DNA from: a virus | Length of the DNA: 64,000 nucleotides | IMG/VR virus record: IMGVR_UViG_3300031758_008397 | Span: 22,281 to 86,280 of that record | Strand: one strand, 5' to 3' | Part shown: positions 1 to 8,415 of the stretch, in pieces | Layout: the number at the start of each line of letters is the position of its first letter | How positions within the stretch are numbered: position 1 is the first letter of the stretch | Position numbers and translations under genes: made by a program | The notes under the pieces: model-generated | Seen by the model: the letters and a program-made list of their open reading frames with translations, nothing else | The model's database searches: none | What the model was told of the DNA's origin: nothing

Positions 1-12
1 GATAATAAGAAA

Positions 13-489
13 ATGATCACACTGCACTTTGCAATTAATAGGTTTGTGGGGGAAGATACAGTTCATTATGATTTACCATCTAATAACTTAGATAAAAATC
101 ATAAGAAAAGAGTTGCTCTATACTTAGAGTTAGAACTTGAAGATATGCCCTCAGATATGGATAACTTAAGTAACTTTAAATTTGTGGATAAAAGATTTAA
201 TAATATAACTCATAAAAAAAGTGAATATGTATTAGCCATATCTTATACAACCAAACCAGTTGCAGTTACCTCTAGAACTAAAGAAGGAAAGCCTAATATT
301 GAATGTTATTATTTTTCTATGGGGGCAGATAGTATTATTAGTATTAGTGAAGAAGGTAATTATCTATGGACGGAAGATAATCAAAATACTAGAAAAATTG
401 ATATAGATAAAGCAGTTGACATTATTAGTAATAATATTGTTAAAGTGCCTGATCATATTAGTAATAGAAGCACTGCATTTTTAATATAA
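13..489 (+). CDS. hypothetical protein, possibly 5'-incomplete
   Basis: I do not recognise this 158-residue protein. It is acidic, without membrane segments or motifs I can name. The reading frame is open back to the first base of the window, so the true start may lie upstream; the ATG used here has no Shine-Dalgarno sequence, as is usual in this genome. It heads a run of closely spaced genes leading to the MoxR ATPase, so it may be co-transcribed with it. Confidence 0.6.
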   Translation: MITLHFAINRFVGEDTVHYDLPSNNLDKNHKKRVALYLELELEDMPSDMDNLSNFKFVDKRFNNITHKKSEYVLAISYTTKPVAVTSRTKEGKPNIECYYFSMGADSIISISEEGNYLWTEDNQNTRKIDIDKAVDIISNNIVKVPDHISNRSTAFLI

Positions 490-502
490 CATAACTGCTT
501 TA

Positions 503-1048
503 ATGAATGTATTTCAGAATAATTGTTTGAGGTTAGTAGGTGGAGAATATCCAATTAAACTATATAAACCAATAAAACAAACTATAAAATCTCATTATGA
601 TATTAATGAGCCTATAACATTATATGGAAAAAATGGAAGTAGGTTAGATTTGGAAAAGTCAGTTCAAGAATTTTATCTATTCAATTCTTTATGTCTGTCT
701 TATAAGAATATAAATAAAACAACCCTTTATACAAAAGAAGAAGTGTCTTTACTATTTTTAGAAATAGTAGGCAGACTTACAAAATATTTAAAGTTTTATT
801 ATACTCTTATAAACTATAACTTACCTGATAAAGTATTGATAAAAGATATTATTTTATCTGAGCTTTTAATTATGTTTGATATATCTTTAGATGATTTAAT
901 TAAGGATGATCTTATATATTATGAGACAGGTTCCTGGAAGTTAAAAGGGCAAAAATCTCTTTTAATATTTTTTAAATATATAAATTACTTAGATCTACTT
1001 ATAGTAGATGCTAAACAACAAATTCAAGATAGTTTTTCAATAATATAA
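503..1048 (+). CDS. hypothetical protein
   Basis: A 181-residue protein rich in Leu, Ile, Tyr and Lys, predicted mostly helical, with no motif I recognise. It lies 13 bases after the previous gene and one base before the MoxR-type ATPase gene, so the three probably share a transcript. A role as an adaptor or substrate of the ATPase is possible but only inferred from position. Confidence 0.65.
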   Translation: MNVFQNNCLRLVGGEYPIKLYKPIKQTIKSHYDINEPITLYGKNGSRLDLEKSVQEFYLFNSLCLSYKNINKTTLYTKEEVSLLFLEIVGRLTKYLKFYYTLINYNLPDKVLIKDIILSELLIMFDISLDDLIKDDLIYYETGSWKLKGQKSLLIFFKYINYLDLLIVDAKQQIQDSFSII

Positions 1049-1049
1049 T

Positions 1050-2330
1050 ATGGCATCAAATAATCTGTTAAATTTTAATGGTGGTTCTATTACCTTGGGA
1101 CAAGTTCCTAAAGCTATAGAGTTTATGGAAGTAACTAAAAGAAGTTTGTTACTTCAGTCTGCTCCTGGTTATGGTAAGTCTGCAATGGTTTATCAATATG
1201 GAGAACAAAAAGGTTACAAAGTCTTTGCATTTACAGGTGGATTGATTACAAGATCAAATATTTATGGAGTTGATTTTATTGACTCTGATAGAAATAGATG
1301 CACCCATTATCCAGCAGAATGGTTCTCAGAAGCAATGGATTCTAAGAATAAATCAATCCTGTTTTTAGACGACTTTGGTAATGCTTCACCACAGGAGATG
1401 ATGGTTCTCCAACAAATCCTGGGGGATAGAAAACTAGGTAACTATGATCTTCCAGTAGAAAAATTTCTTATTATTGGTGCAACTAATAGACAGAATGACA
1501 GAGCTAATGTTTATAATATTAGCTCTGCTATTCTTAATAGATGTTGTGTTTTAAATGTTAGATTAGATGCTAATGAATTTCTAATACATGCTAAACAAAA
1601 GTTTCATCCATCTGTTTATGCCTTTCTTGAAGCTAGAAAGTATGCAATTACTAATGATGAAGAATATATACAAGAAAACCAATTACCTAAAGATTTATTA
1701 GGTTTTTATTCAGCTAATAGTTCTTCTAATTCTATTAGACCCTCTCCTAGAACTTGGGAGGGTGTTAGTCATATGCTGTATAGACAACAAAGTAATGTCT
1801 TAAGTGATGATTATATTGGTGTTTTTAGTAGTGCTGTAAGTGGTTTAGTAGGTAAAGAAATTACACCTATGTTTATGAAATCACTGAAGGGAACTTTGAA
1901 TATTCCATCAACTGAGACTTTAATACAAAATTGTAATGATAGTTTTGACTATGCAACTATTATTAGTTCTGATAATGAAGCTATTAGTACTGTCTTATCT
2001 ACTCTCTATCAGGAGATTGGAAAAGAAGTTATTAAATATCAAGAAGCTTTAAGTAAAGGTCAAGTTGAAAAGGTTGCAGCGCCTAATAGTCAAAGATCTA
2101 TGTATGTATATGAACCTCTAAATAACTTAGCAAAAGTTATAAATAAACTTGGAAACACCAAATTTAAATCAATAAATGCTAATGTTTTAGTTGCTGATAC
2201 GTGGGATTTAATTATTAGTAATAAGAGTGATATAGCTAAGTATACATGCTTAGTTGACACCATTTTTCATCTACCTTTCTTAAAAGAAAGAATGAAGTTA
2301 AAGAGTAGTATAATTAATAGCCTATCATAA
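1050..2330 (+). CDS. MoxR-type AAA+ ATPase
   Basis: A 426-residue AAA+ ATPase. The Walker A motif APGYGKS is at residues 38-44, a Walker B segment ILFLDDFG lies near residue 95-102, and a sensor-1-like GATNRQND follows. This order and spacing fit the MoxR/CbbQ branch of AAA+ proteins, which act as chaperones that remodel partners carrying VWA domains. The next gene encodes exactly such a protein and starts on the last base of this stop codon (TAATG), implying translational coupling. The C-terminal 180 residues have no recognisable domain. The cellular target is unknown. Confidence 0.85.
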   Translation: MASNNLLNFNGGSITLGQVPKAIEFMEVTKRSLLLQSAPGYGKSAMVYQYGEQKGYKVFAFTGGLITRSNIYGVDFIDSDRNRCTHYPAEWFSEAMDSKNKSILFLDDFGNASPQEMMVLQQILGDRKLGNYDLPVEKFLIIGATNRQNDRANVYNISSAILNRCCVLNVRLDANEFLIHAKQKFHPSVYAFLEARKYAITNDEEYIQENQLPKDLLGFYSANSSSNSIRPSPRTWEGVSHMLYRQQSNVLSDDYIGVFSSAVSGLVGKEITPMFMKSLKGTLNIPSTETLIQNCNDSFDYATIISSDNEAISTVLSTLYQEIGKEVIKYQEALSKGQVEKVAAPNSQRSMYVYEPLNNLAKVINKLGNTKFKSINANVLVADTWDLIISNKSDIAKYTCLVDTIFHLPFLKERMKLKSSIINSLS

Positions 2331-3742
2331 TGACACCCCTATCTTTTAACTTAAGAAGTGTAGATAATATATGTTTTTTGATCAATAACTATGAACCCTT
2401 TTTTTGCTACTTACTAAGTGGCATAAAAATTGAGTTTGGAAATTATGAAGACTTTGAATATATGGCTTGCACTTCTTCTTCTATCTCCATACAAGAGAAA
2501 TTTATTGAAGAGGTGCAAAAAGATAAAAGTAAGTTAGATGAGTTTATTTTTATCTTTTTGCATGAGATATATCATATATATCTTCATCATAATTGGAGAT
2601 ATGGTTTTAATAATGATGCTCTATATTCTAAGTATAGAAATAGGCCTAATTTACCAAAATTAGTAAACTATGTTTTAGATGCAATTATTAATACTAATCT
2701 AATAAATGCTGGTTATTCTTTTGGCAGCTTAGAACCAACAGTATTAAACAATTTATTACCCCCAGATCATCCAAAATTAAATATTAATAGTTGGACTGAA
2801 GATGAATTATTACTTGAGGTATTGTCAAAATCTACTTCAAATAATAATGATTCTGGTGGGGCTGGTGCTGGCGGAGAACTAAGTGATAACTGTATTAAAC
2901 TTCCTAGTGGTAAAACAATTGATCTTGATAATATTGATTGTGATTTAATACTGTCAAAAGATACTTCAGAAGCATTAGAAGCTGTTGAAGCTATACAAGA
3001 GATTGCTAAGAAAGCTGCAAATAATCTAAGAAGTAGAGGTAAAAATCCAGGAAGTTTATCCTCTGGTATAATTCCCCCTGAGTTTGAAGAAACTAAATCT
3101 TCAAATATATCTTGGGAAGATAGATTAAAACAGATTGCAATATCATCAGTTAATGATAGAGTTATAACTAATTACGACAGTCTTATACAAGATAACTTTT
3201 ATGCTTATGATTTAGGCTTAAGTTCTTTTACTAGATGTCCTATTGAATATTCATATAAGCCTCTACCAAAACCAAATACTGTAGTTGTATATATAGATCT
3301 ATCTGGTTCTATTTTCTCTTGCACTGAGACTTTATCTAAGTTCTTATTTCAAATAACAGAGATATCAAAGTATGTAGGTAATTTATTACTTATCACATTT
3401 GATGTGGGTATGACTGGTTGTCATTTGTTTGATATAAATGAGTTAGATAAACCTCTTGGTGATCTTCTAATAGAAGAAAAGAGTAAGTATTTAATTGGCG
3501 GCGGTGGTACTGATGTAATACCTCTATTTGAAGAGTTTTTTAATAGCTATTCTAACTATGATATAGAAATTAATGTAGATAATATATCTATGTTGATTGT
3601 TCTAACTGATCTGTGGTTAGAGGCTGTTGATAAAAGATTAGAACCTGTCAATAGTAAGGGTTTTATTCCAACTCTATGGGTTGTACCAGAAGATCATTGT
3701 TCAAGTACTGTTAATTTTGGAGAAATTTTGTTAGTAAAATGA
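2330..3742 (+). CDS. putative metallopeptidase with VWA-like domain
   Basis: A 470-residue protein. HEIYH at residues 78-82 fits a zinc HExxH site, and DLSGS at 323-327 fits a VWA MIDAS motif. Between them is a Gly/Ser-rich linker near residue 180. The arrangement matches the bacterial family of an N-terminal metallopeptidase-like domain followed by a VWA-like domain (DUF2201 type), usually encoded next to a MoxR ATPase, as here. Such pairs are thought to form a remodelling machine, but the substrate is unknown. The start overlaps the previous stop by one base. Confidence 0.8.
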   Translation: MTPLSFNLRSVDNICFLINNYEPFFCYLLSGIKIEFGNYEDFEYMACTSSSISIQEKFIEEVQKDKSKLDEFIFIFLHEIYHIYLHHNWRYGFNNDALYSKYRNRPNLPKLVNYVLDAIINTNLINAGYSFGSLEPTVLNNLLPPDHPKLNINSWTEDELLLEVLSKSTSNNNDSGGAGAGGELSDNCIKLPSGKTIDLDNIDCDLILSKDTSEALEAVEAIQEIAKKAANNLRSRGKNPGSLSSGIIPPEFEETKSSNISWEDRLKQIAISSVNDRVITNYDSLIQDNFYAYDLGLSSFTRCPIEYSYKPLPKPNTVVVYIDLSGSIFSCTETLSKFLFQITEISKYVGNLLLITFDVGMTGCHLFDINELDKPLGDLLIEEKSKYLIGGGGTDVIPLFEEFFNSYSNYDIEINVDNISMLIVLTDLWLEAVDKRLEPVNSKGFIPTLWVVPEDHCSSTVNFGEILLVK

Positions 3743-3912
3743 ATAAAAAATATTTGATTCTTTTGTCATTTGTTGGATGTTTATTTATTGGATCTTTAGG
3801 TAGTTGTGCAATAAGTACCACTCCTGTTCCTACTTCTACTCCTACTGTATTTGAGCCTCCTTTAGATAATCCAGCACCAGCTCCACAAAAATTAATTAAG
3901 AAGCCTATATAG
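3739..3912 (+). CDS. small proline-rich lipoprotein (candidate o-spanin)
   Basis: A 57-residue protein that starts inside the stop codon of the previous gene (ATGA overlap). It has a Lys-Lys start, a hydrophobic stretch and a lipobox LGSC, giving a predicted mature Cys near residue 24. The remainder is rich in Pro, Ser and Thr. A short proline-rich lipoprotein is what an outer-membrane spanin (Rz1-like) looks like, but I see no inner-membrane spanin or endolysin beside it, so the lysis role is only a suggestion. Confidence 0.6.
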   Translation: MNKKYLILLSFVGCLFIGSLGSCAISTTPVPTSTPTVFEPPLDNPAPAPQKLIKKPI

Positions 3913-3930
3913 AGATTTTATAGCACATTT

Positions 3931-3993
3931 ATTAAGGCCATATGATATATAATTGTATTTACAAAATATATAAATATATCATATGGCCTTAAT
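3931..3993 (+). promoter_or_regulatory. 20-bp inverted repeat around a T4-late-like promoter and a start codon
   Basis: The arms at 3931-3950 and 3974-3993 are perfect reverse complements. The 23-base loop region and the start of the right arm contain TATAAATA (3969-3976), the T4 late promoter core. The right arm contains the ATG at 3983 of the tail-collar gene. In transcripts read through from upstream the hairpin would bury the start codon; a transcript starting at the late promoter would lack the left arm. This resembles the control known for T4 gene e. The promoter assignment is inferred from the motif alone. Confidence 0.55.
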
Positions 3994-4885
3994 AAAAATC
4001 TCAACTAAAGGTACAAACTTAACCTGTGATGAGTTAGATAATAACTTTGACTTTGTACTTGACTTAGCAAATGCAGTTGGTGAATTAAACTGTGCAAAGA
4101 TTAATCAACTATCTTTATCAACTTGCTTGTTACTTAATCAAGTAATAATTGATTTACAAGCAGACATTGATAATGTTGAGACAGCTATTGGAGAAGTGGC
4201 TCAAGATTTAATTGATGTTCAAACTACATTACAAGGAAATATAAATTCTTTAACTACTTTAATTAATAATCAAAATACTACTATAGCTGATTTAAACACT
4301 CAAATTGCAACTTTGATAGGAGGTTTCAATAGTTTAAGCGGTACAGTTGCTTCTTTTAATAGCAGATTATTATCTGTTGAAGGAAGACTAACTACTTTAG
4401 AAGAAGCTATTGCTAGTGGTATTATTGTTGTTTGGGTAGGTCTTATTGCAAATATTCCTGTTGGTTGGCAACTTACAGATGGTACAAATGGTACACCTGA
4501 TTTAAGAAATAGATTTATCATTGGTGCAGGTTCTACTTATGCTGTTAATGCTATTGGTGGTTCTGGTAATCATACTCATACTATTACTGGAACAACTGGT
4601 GGTACAGCTTTAACTATTAATCAAATGCCTGCTCATACTCATCCATTAAATGATCCAGGACATTATCACTTTCAAAATGCAGGAGATAATAATAGACCAG
4701 GCCCTTATTATGAAAATAGTAATAATGGAAATGAAGGTCCCATTAATACAAATAGTGCATTTACTAATATTACTATTGGTTCAACAGGTGCTAATGAAGC
4801 ACATACTCATACATATAGTGCAACTACTGCAACTACTACTAATTTACCTCCTTATTATGCTCTTGCTTATATTATGAAAGTATAG
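3983..4885 (+). CDS. tail fibre protein with phage tail collar domain
   Basis: A 300-residue virion protein. Residues about 40-140 are heptad-rich and likely a trimeric coiled coil. A phage tail collar domain follows, with the typical IPVGWQLTDG and PDLRNRFIIGAG segments near residues 155-185, then a His/Thr-rich tip with repeated THTH-like runs that probably bind metal. Short tail fibres and collar proteins of T4-like phages have this design. The start codon lies in the right arm of an inverted repeat. The gene ends just before a large palindromic terminator and converges on minus-strand virion genes. Confidence 0.8.
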   Translation: MALIKISTKGTNLTCDELDNNFDFVLDLANAVGELNCAKINQLSLSTCLLLNQVIIDLQADIDNVETAIGEVAQDLIDVQTTLQGNINSLTTLINNQNTTIADLNTQIATLIGGFNSLSGTVASFNSRLLSVEGRLTTLEEAIASGIIVVWVGLIANIPVGWQLTDGTNGTPDLRNRFIIGAGSTYAVNAIGGSGNHTHTITGTTGGTALTINQMPAHTHPLNDPGHYHFQNAGDNNRPGPYYENSNNGNEGPINTNSAFTNITIGSTGANEAHTHTYSATTATTTNLPPYYALAYIMKV

Positions 4886-4897
4886 TTATTTATAATT

Positions 4898-4967
4898 ACA
4901 AAATAAACATTAAAAAACAACTTAGCTATTAATTAATAGCTAAGTTGTTTTTTAATGTTTATTTTGT
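4898..4967. terminator. perfect 70-bp palindrome, bidirectional terminator
   Basis: The two 35-base arms (4898-4932 and 4933-4967) are exact reverse complements with no spacer. Each strand's hairpin has a GC-containing core and a T6 run in the descending arm. It lies between convergent genes and contains the 3' end of the minus-strand gene. The position and A/T flanks make a terminator for both strands the simplest reading. Confidence 0.75.
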
Positions 4968-5506
4968 AGTTTATTGGGTTTATTATTTATATCTGTGTTT
5001 ATATTAGATGTAAATGACTCTGTAGCTGAACTAATTGTATTGTTTATAATATCTTTTGCAATATTACTTTGTATATTATTAGCAGGAATAATTGTATTTA
5101 AAGTATCAGTTGTAATATTATTAATTGATTTGTTTATATCTGTATTTATATTATTATTATTAACAGCTTCTTTAACTGTTTCTAATACAACTTTTCTTAC
5201 TTCATTTACTGTTGGAGATAACAACTCATTTATATTATCTAATGCTTTATCTTTATTTCTACCAGGAATAAACTTAGGAGTGTATACATCTTTATCAAAT
5301 ACTTTTAAAGATGCCCCAACTATAGTTACAATCAAAGCATTAAATAGTTTACCTATATCCTTTTTAGTCATATTTCCATCAATCCAACTATCTATTGCTG
5401 GATTTAATGTTGTCATATAAAACACAGCCATTACAGCTAAAAAGTGTTTTGTACAGAATAAGTTTTGTGGTTTTTGCTCATTAATCATAATTTTATTTAA
5501 GCCCAA
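4952..5506 (-). CDS. hypothetical protein with N-terminal hydrophobic segments
   Basis: A 184-residue protein. Residues about 18-35 (HFLAVMAVFYMTTLNPAI) and 57-70 (LIVTIVGASLKVF) are hydrophobic and could be membrane segments. The C-terminal 100 residues are Asn/Ile/Thr-rich and low-complexity. I cannot name it; a holin or a small virion membrane protein is conceivable. Its 3' end lies inside the palindromic terminator. It overlaps the next minus-strand gene by ten bases, so it is probably the last gene of that operon. Confidence 0.55.
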   Translation of the reverse strand: MGLNKIMINEQKPQNLFCTKHFLAVMAVFYMTTLNPAIDSWIDGNMTKKDIGKLFNALIVTIVGASLKVFDKDVYTPKFIPGRNKDKALDNINELLSPTVNEVRKVVLETVKEAVNNNNINTDINKSINNITTDTLNTIIPANNIQSNIAKDIINNTISSATESFTSNINTDINNKPNKLQNKH

Positions 5507-6012
5507 ATAAATCCTGTGCTTGTTCTATTTACATATAATTTTGTATTTGGAATAGGTGTTGGAAGAGTGTAAAGAGTAAGTATATTATTAACATATCCTC
5601 TAGTTATAGCAGTGCTGTCTTTATCTAAAATAGTTTTAAGGATTGGTCTAGTTAGAGGAGAATCAGCTAAAGCTTTATCATTAAGTATATTAATAAAAGA
5701 TGCTTTAGTAGTTGTTAAACTACTAATGTAATCATTACTTTCTAAGGTTATATCAGATAATACATCTATAAATGTATACTTGTTTTTTAATCTTGTGTCT
5801 TCTGACTGTAGTTTTGCAACAGTATTATTATCTGTTGTTATAGGTTCAGCTATTGTATTTTTCATAGCGTTTAAAGCTAATATTTCAGTAGTAATCATAT
5901 TATTAAAAGGGTTTAGTAATGAATCCAGATAATCATCCAAATTATTTATAGTTGATGTATCTTGATCACCTACTAAACTTTGTCTTTCAAATATATTATT
6001 TAAGCTTTCCAT
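5497..6012 (-). CDS. putative baseplate/fibre component, paralogue 1
   Basis: A 171-residue helical protein that ends in a short beta-like tail, NRTSTGFIWA. The next two genes have the same plan: a long helical N-terminal part, then a Pro-rich segment and a tail ending G-x-I/L-x-W. The three genes overlap by 10-13 bases, so they look like diverged duplicates that may assemble together. I infer a virion role from the flanking tail genes; no named family is recognised. Confidence 0.55.
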   Translation of the reverse strand: MESLNNIFERQSLVGDQDTSTINNLDDYLDSLLNPFNNMITTEILALNAMKNTIAEPITTDNNTVAKLQSEDTRLKNKYTFIDVLSDITLESNDYISSLTTTKASFINILNDKALADSPLTRPILKTILDKDSTAITRGYVNNILTLYTLPTPIPNTKLYVNRTSTGFIWA

Positions 6013-6551
6013 ATAAGGTTTCCTCCTTCATCTGTTGCTAAATACTTTAATGGCTGATATGGCTTTGGAGGCTGTTCTAGCTTTAATAATTCTTTGGTTA
6101 AGAATTCTCTATTTATAGCTCCTTTAACAGAGGTTGGTTTAATAACTTCTAAGGTTGTAAACTCTCCTTCAACTATACTAACCTTGTTATTATCATAAAG
6201 ATCTTGTTTATGTAATAGATTGTTAGTTGTTATAAAATCTTTGTAGGATAAAATTATTGTTAGCTGTTTTAATACTTTATTGAAATCTTCTAATAAAGTA
6301 TTAGCTTCTTCTTGATTAGATAATATAGTTGTATATTTAACATCTGTTAAGAGTTGCTCTTTTAGTAGTGTATTAGTTGAATTAAGTGAGTTATATAAAT
6401 CAAGCTTTTCTTGAATAAGTCTTTTCTTATCTCTTATTTGTTGAATCTTTGCCTGTATCTGTTGTAAGTAGTTAGTGTTTATAAACTGTTCTAACTCATT
6501 TATAGACTTTATGTTTTCATTGCCAATTCTTAGACTTCTTATTGTTGCCAC
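6000..6551 (-). CDS. putative baseplate/fibre component, paralogue 2
   Basis: A 183-residue protein with long Gln/Lys/Leu-rich heptad segments at residues 20-110, probably coiled coil, ending in LATDEGGNLIWKA. The C-terminal tail matches those of both neighbours (TGFIWA and SGEIQWQQ). It overlaps each neighbour by 13 bases. Function unknown; part of the minus-strand virion operon. Confidence 0.55.
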   Translation of the reverse strand: MATIRSLRIGNENIKSINELEQFINTNYLQQIQAKIQQIRDKKRLIQEKLDLYNSLNSTNTLLKEQLLTDVKYTTILSNQEEANTLLEDFNKVLKQLTIILSYKDFITTNNLLHKQDLYDNNKVSIVEGEFTTLEVIKPTSVKGAINREFLTKELLKLEQPPKPYQPLKYLATDEGGNLIWKA

Positions 6552-7099
6552 TGTATTTCTCCACTACTATTACATATAAGGGCTGCATTACTTGGTTTTA
6601 TTTTAGGAATTAAAGATATAGAATTAAAATAGTTGCTTAACCATTGTTTATTAACTATTGAGTTAATTCCAGTTCCTACTTCATTTATAATAAGCTGACT
6701 AGTATAAACTGCTACATTAGATTGGGTATCTAATAGTATTGAACCTAATATCTTATTACACTCTTCTACTAAAGTATTTATTTCATTAATTAAGTCAATA
6801 TAATCTTGTTTATCTGGAATAGTATATGTATAAGTAGGTAATAAATCTAGTAGAAGTATCTGCTGTTTTATATTATTATAATTAGTTTGAGCTTCAGATA
6901 TTAAACTGTCTAATTCTTCTAAAGTATTATTATAATTAGTCTCTAACATATTTAAAGAGTTCATTATGTTGTTATATGTTTTATTGTTTAATAATGCTTC
7001 ATCAATATTAAACACATTTATTGGATGTTTACCATAGTTAGTTGATCTATACTGAGAAGTACTATTAATGAGTAAATTTTGAGCTTTAGTGTATGTCAT
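6539..7099 (-). CDS. putative baseplate/fibre component, paralogue 3
   Basis: A 186-residue, Asn/Leu/Ile-rich, mostly helical protein ending in NSSGEIQWQQ. It is the first gene of the overlapping trio. TATAAATA directly abuts the ATG on the minus strand, but a promoter there would start transcription inside the gene, so I do not call it one. Function unknown. Confidence 0.55.
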   Translation of the reverse strand: MTYTKAQNLLINSTSQYRSTNYGKHPINVFNIDEALLNNKTYNNIMNSLNMLETNYNNTLEELDSLISEAQTNYNNIKQQILLLDLLPTYTYTIPDKQDYIDLINEINTLVEECNKILGSILLDTQSNVAVYTSQLIINEVGTGINSIVNKQWLSNYFNSISLIPKIKPSNAALICNSSGEIQWQQ

Positions 7100-7134
7100 T
7101 ATTTATACTATTATTGTTTTATTACTTATAAATT

Positions 7135-7590
7135 ATGACTAAATTACTAACAAAAACTGAGCTATTAAATTTACCAACACTATATATAATTAAGGATTTG
7201 GCTCCAATAATAACTAAATTCTTTAATCCTTTTTTAGGTCATTTAAATTTAAAAGATCCTGTTTTAACTTTATCAAGTATGGAAGTTAAAGTAGTGATGT
7301 CTAATAACTCTTTAACTGTAAGTATGCCTTATTCTAATACTTATGATTACTATAAAGTGTGGAATTGGGCAATATTATATTACAATAATTTACCTAATTT
7401 ATTATTGGTAAATGATGAAGCTATTCAAGGGCCTCTTGTATATTTATTGGGAGATGTAGATATAACAAAAACCATCTTATATCTTCTGTCTCAAGAGATG
7501 GAAGTAGTACAAGATGGCTTTGCTTATAATAGTTTTGATGGTTATTTAAACTATCAAAATGATCCTAGTGATCTACTAGTCTTAAACTAG
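7135..7590 (+). CDS. hypothetical protein
   Basis: A 151-residue protein with no recognised motif. It is the only plus-strand gene among minus-strand virion genes and ends with a TAG stop that overlaps the 3' end of a broken minus-strand gene. The start ATG is preceded by AT-rich sequence without a Shine-Dalgarno. No function can be assigned. Confidence 0.55.
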   Translation: MTKLLTKTELLNLPTLYIIKDLAPIITKFFNPFLGHLNLKDPVLTLSSMEVKVVMSNNSLTVSMPYSNTYDYYKVWNWAILYYNNLPNLLLVNDEAIQGPLVYLLGDVDITKTILYLLSQEMEVVQDGFAYNSFDGYLNYQNDPSDLLVLN

Positions 7591-7995
7591 ATTAAAGCAG
7601 GTATTTTCTTCATCTATTACTTCAATCTGTTCTTCTGTTAAAAATGATTTAAGTATATTATAAGCTGCTAAATAAGCTGGTACCAACTGTGGGTAAAGCT
7701 TGAACTATATCATTTAATAATATGTTACTATTTGTTTGTAGGGCTGTTGTTGCTGCTGCACCTATTAACAAAGTTGTAGATGTAACTATTACATTATTTG
7801 CAAGAGAAAGCGGTCCTAAATCATTAAGATTAGGAGTTCTAATTACTGTATCATTGTTATAATATTAAGGAGGATTACTACCTATTTGTCTATGTTGTCT
7901 ACTGTACCAATATTTTCAATTTGTAAGACTCCAGTATTGTTAGTTGGATATACTATATTAAATGCTGAACTTCTATTTCCTAAATCTGGTGTCAT
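7582..7995 (-). pseudogene. broken gene with two frameshifts and an in-frame TAA
   Basis: Three open segments on the minus strand join into one sensible protein of about 135 residues. It begins MTPDLGNRSSAFNIVYP, passes through SRQHRQIGSN and PNLNDLGPLSL, and ends YLAAYNILKSFL...FNLV. The joins need a -1 shift near ENI/WYSR (an ATTGG that looks like ATTTGG), an in-frame TAA between NPP and YYNN, and a +1 shift at a CCC in QAL/PQLVPAY. It may be a decayed virion gene, an assembly artefact, or a gene needing recoding. It lies between virion operons. Confidence 0.5.
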
Positions 7996-8058
7996 AATAT
8001 CACTATATAGATTTTTTTTAATATTTTCTTAAATACTATCTCAGATTAATATTTTATA

Positions 8059-8415
8059 ATGTGTAATAGTTTGTTTAAAGCTGCTAAGGCAGGCACATAT
8101 CAAAGAGTTACCTATCCACACTTAGTAAAAGTAATTCCTTTAAAAAATAGCTTGCAAGATTTAGATTTATTAGCCAAATCTATAGCATATACTCTAGTCA
8201 CTCCATATAACCAAAGAGTAGATTTTCACTGGAGATTACTTAGTAGATTTATATGTAATACAGAAGAAAATTATATATCACTTGTTTTTAAGTCGCCTAA
8301 TAATCTGAAAGATTTAAAGGTAACCTATATACATAATTTAGATGATCTTAAGTTGTTTCCTTCTCTAAGAGATAAGGTTTTAAGTAATTTATTACAAATT
8401 ATAAGAGATGAATAA
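8059..8415 (+). CDS. hypothetical protein
   Basis: A 118-residue basic protein with no recognised domain. It is coupled to the next gene by a one-base stop/start overlap (TAATG). The gene pair sits between two virion blocks and is followed by a bidirectional terminator. No function assigned. Confidence 0.6.
   Translation: MCNSLFKAAKAGTYQRVTYPHLVKVIPLKNSLQDLDLLAKSIAYTLVTPYNQRVDFHWRLLSRFICNTEENYISLVFKSPNNLKDLKVTYIHNLDDLKLFPSLRDKVLSNLLQIIRDE

Noticed and set aside
4898-4967. Origin of replication at the large palindrome
   Set aside because: No iterons or AT-rich unwinding region distinct from background were seen, and its place between convergent genes is explained by termination.
4974-5420. 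A 148-residue hydrophobic plus-strand frame opposite the minus-strand gene
   Set aside because: Its hydrophobicity follows from the complementary Asn/Ile/Lys codons; the minus-strand gene fits the operon and the terminator.
7100-7107. TATAAATA abutting the start codon as a late promoter (also at 36294-36301)
   Set aside because: The motif touches the ATG, so transcription would begin inside the gene. It is likely chance in AT-rich sequence.
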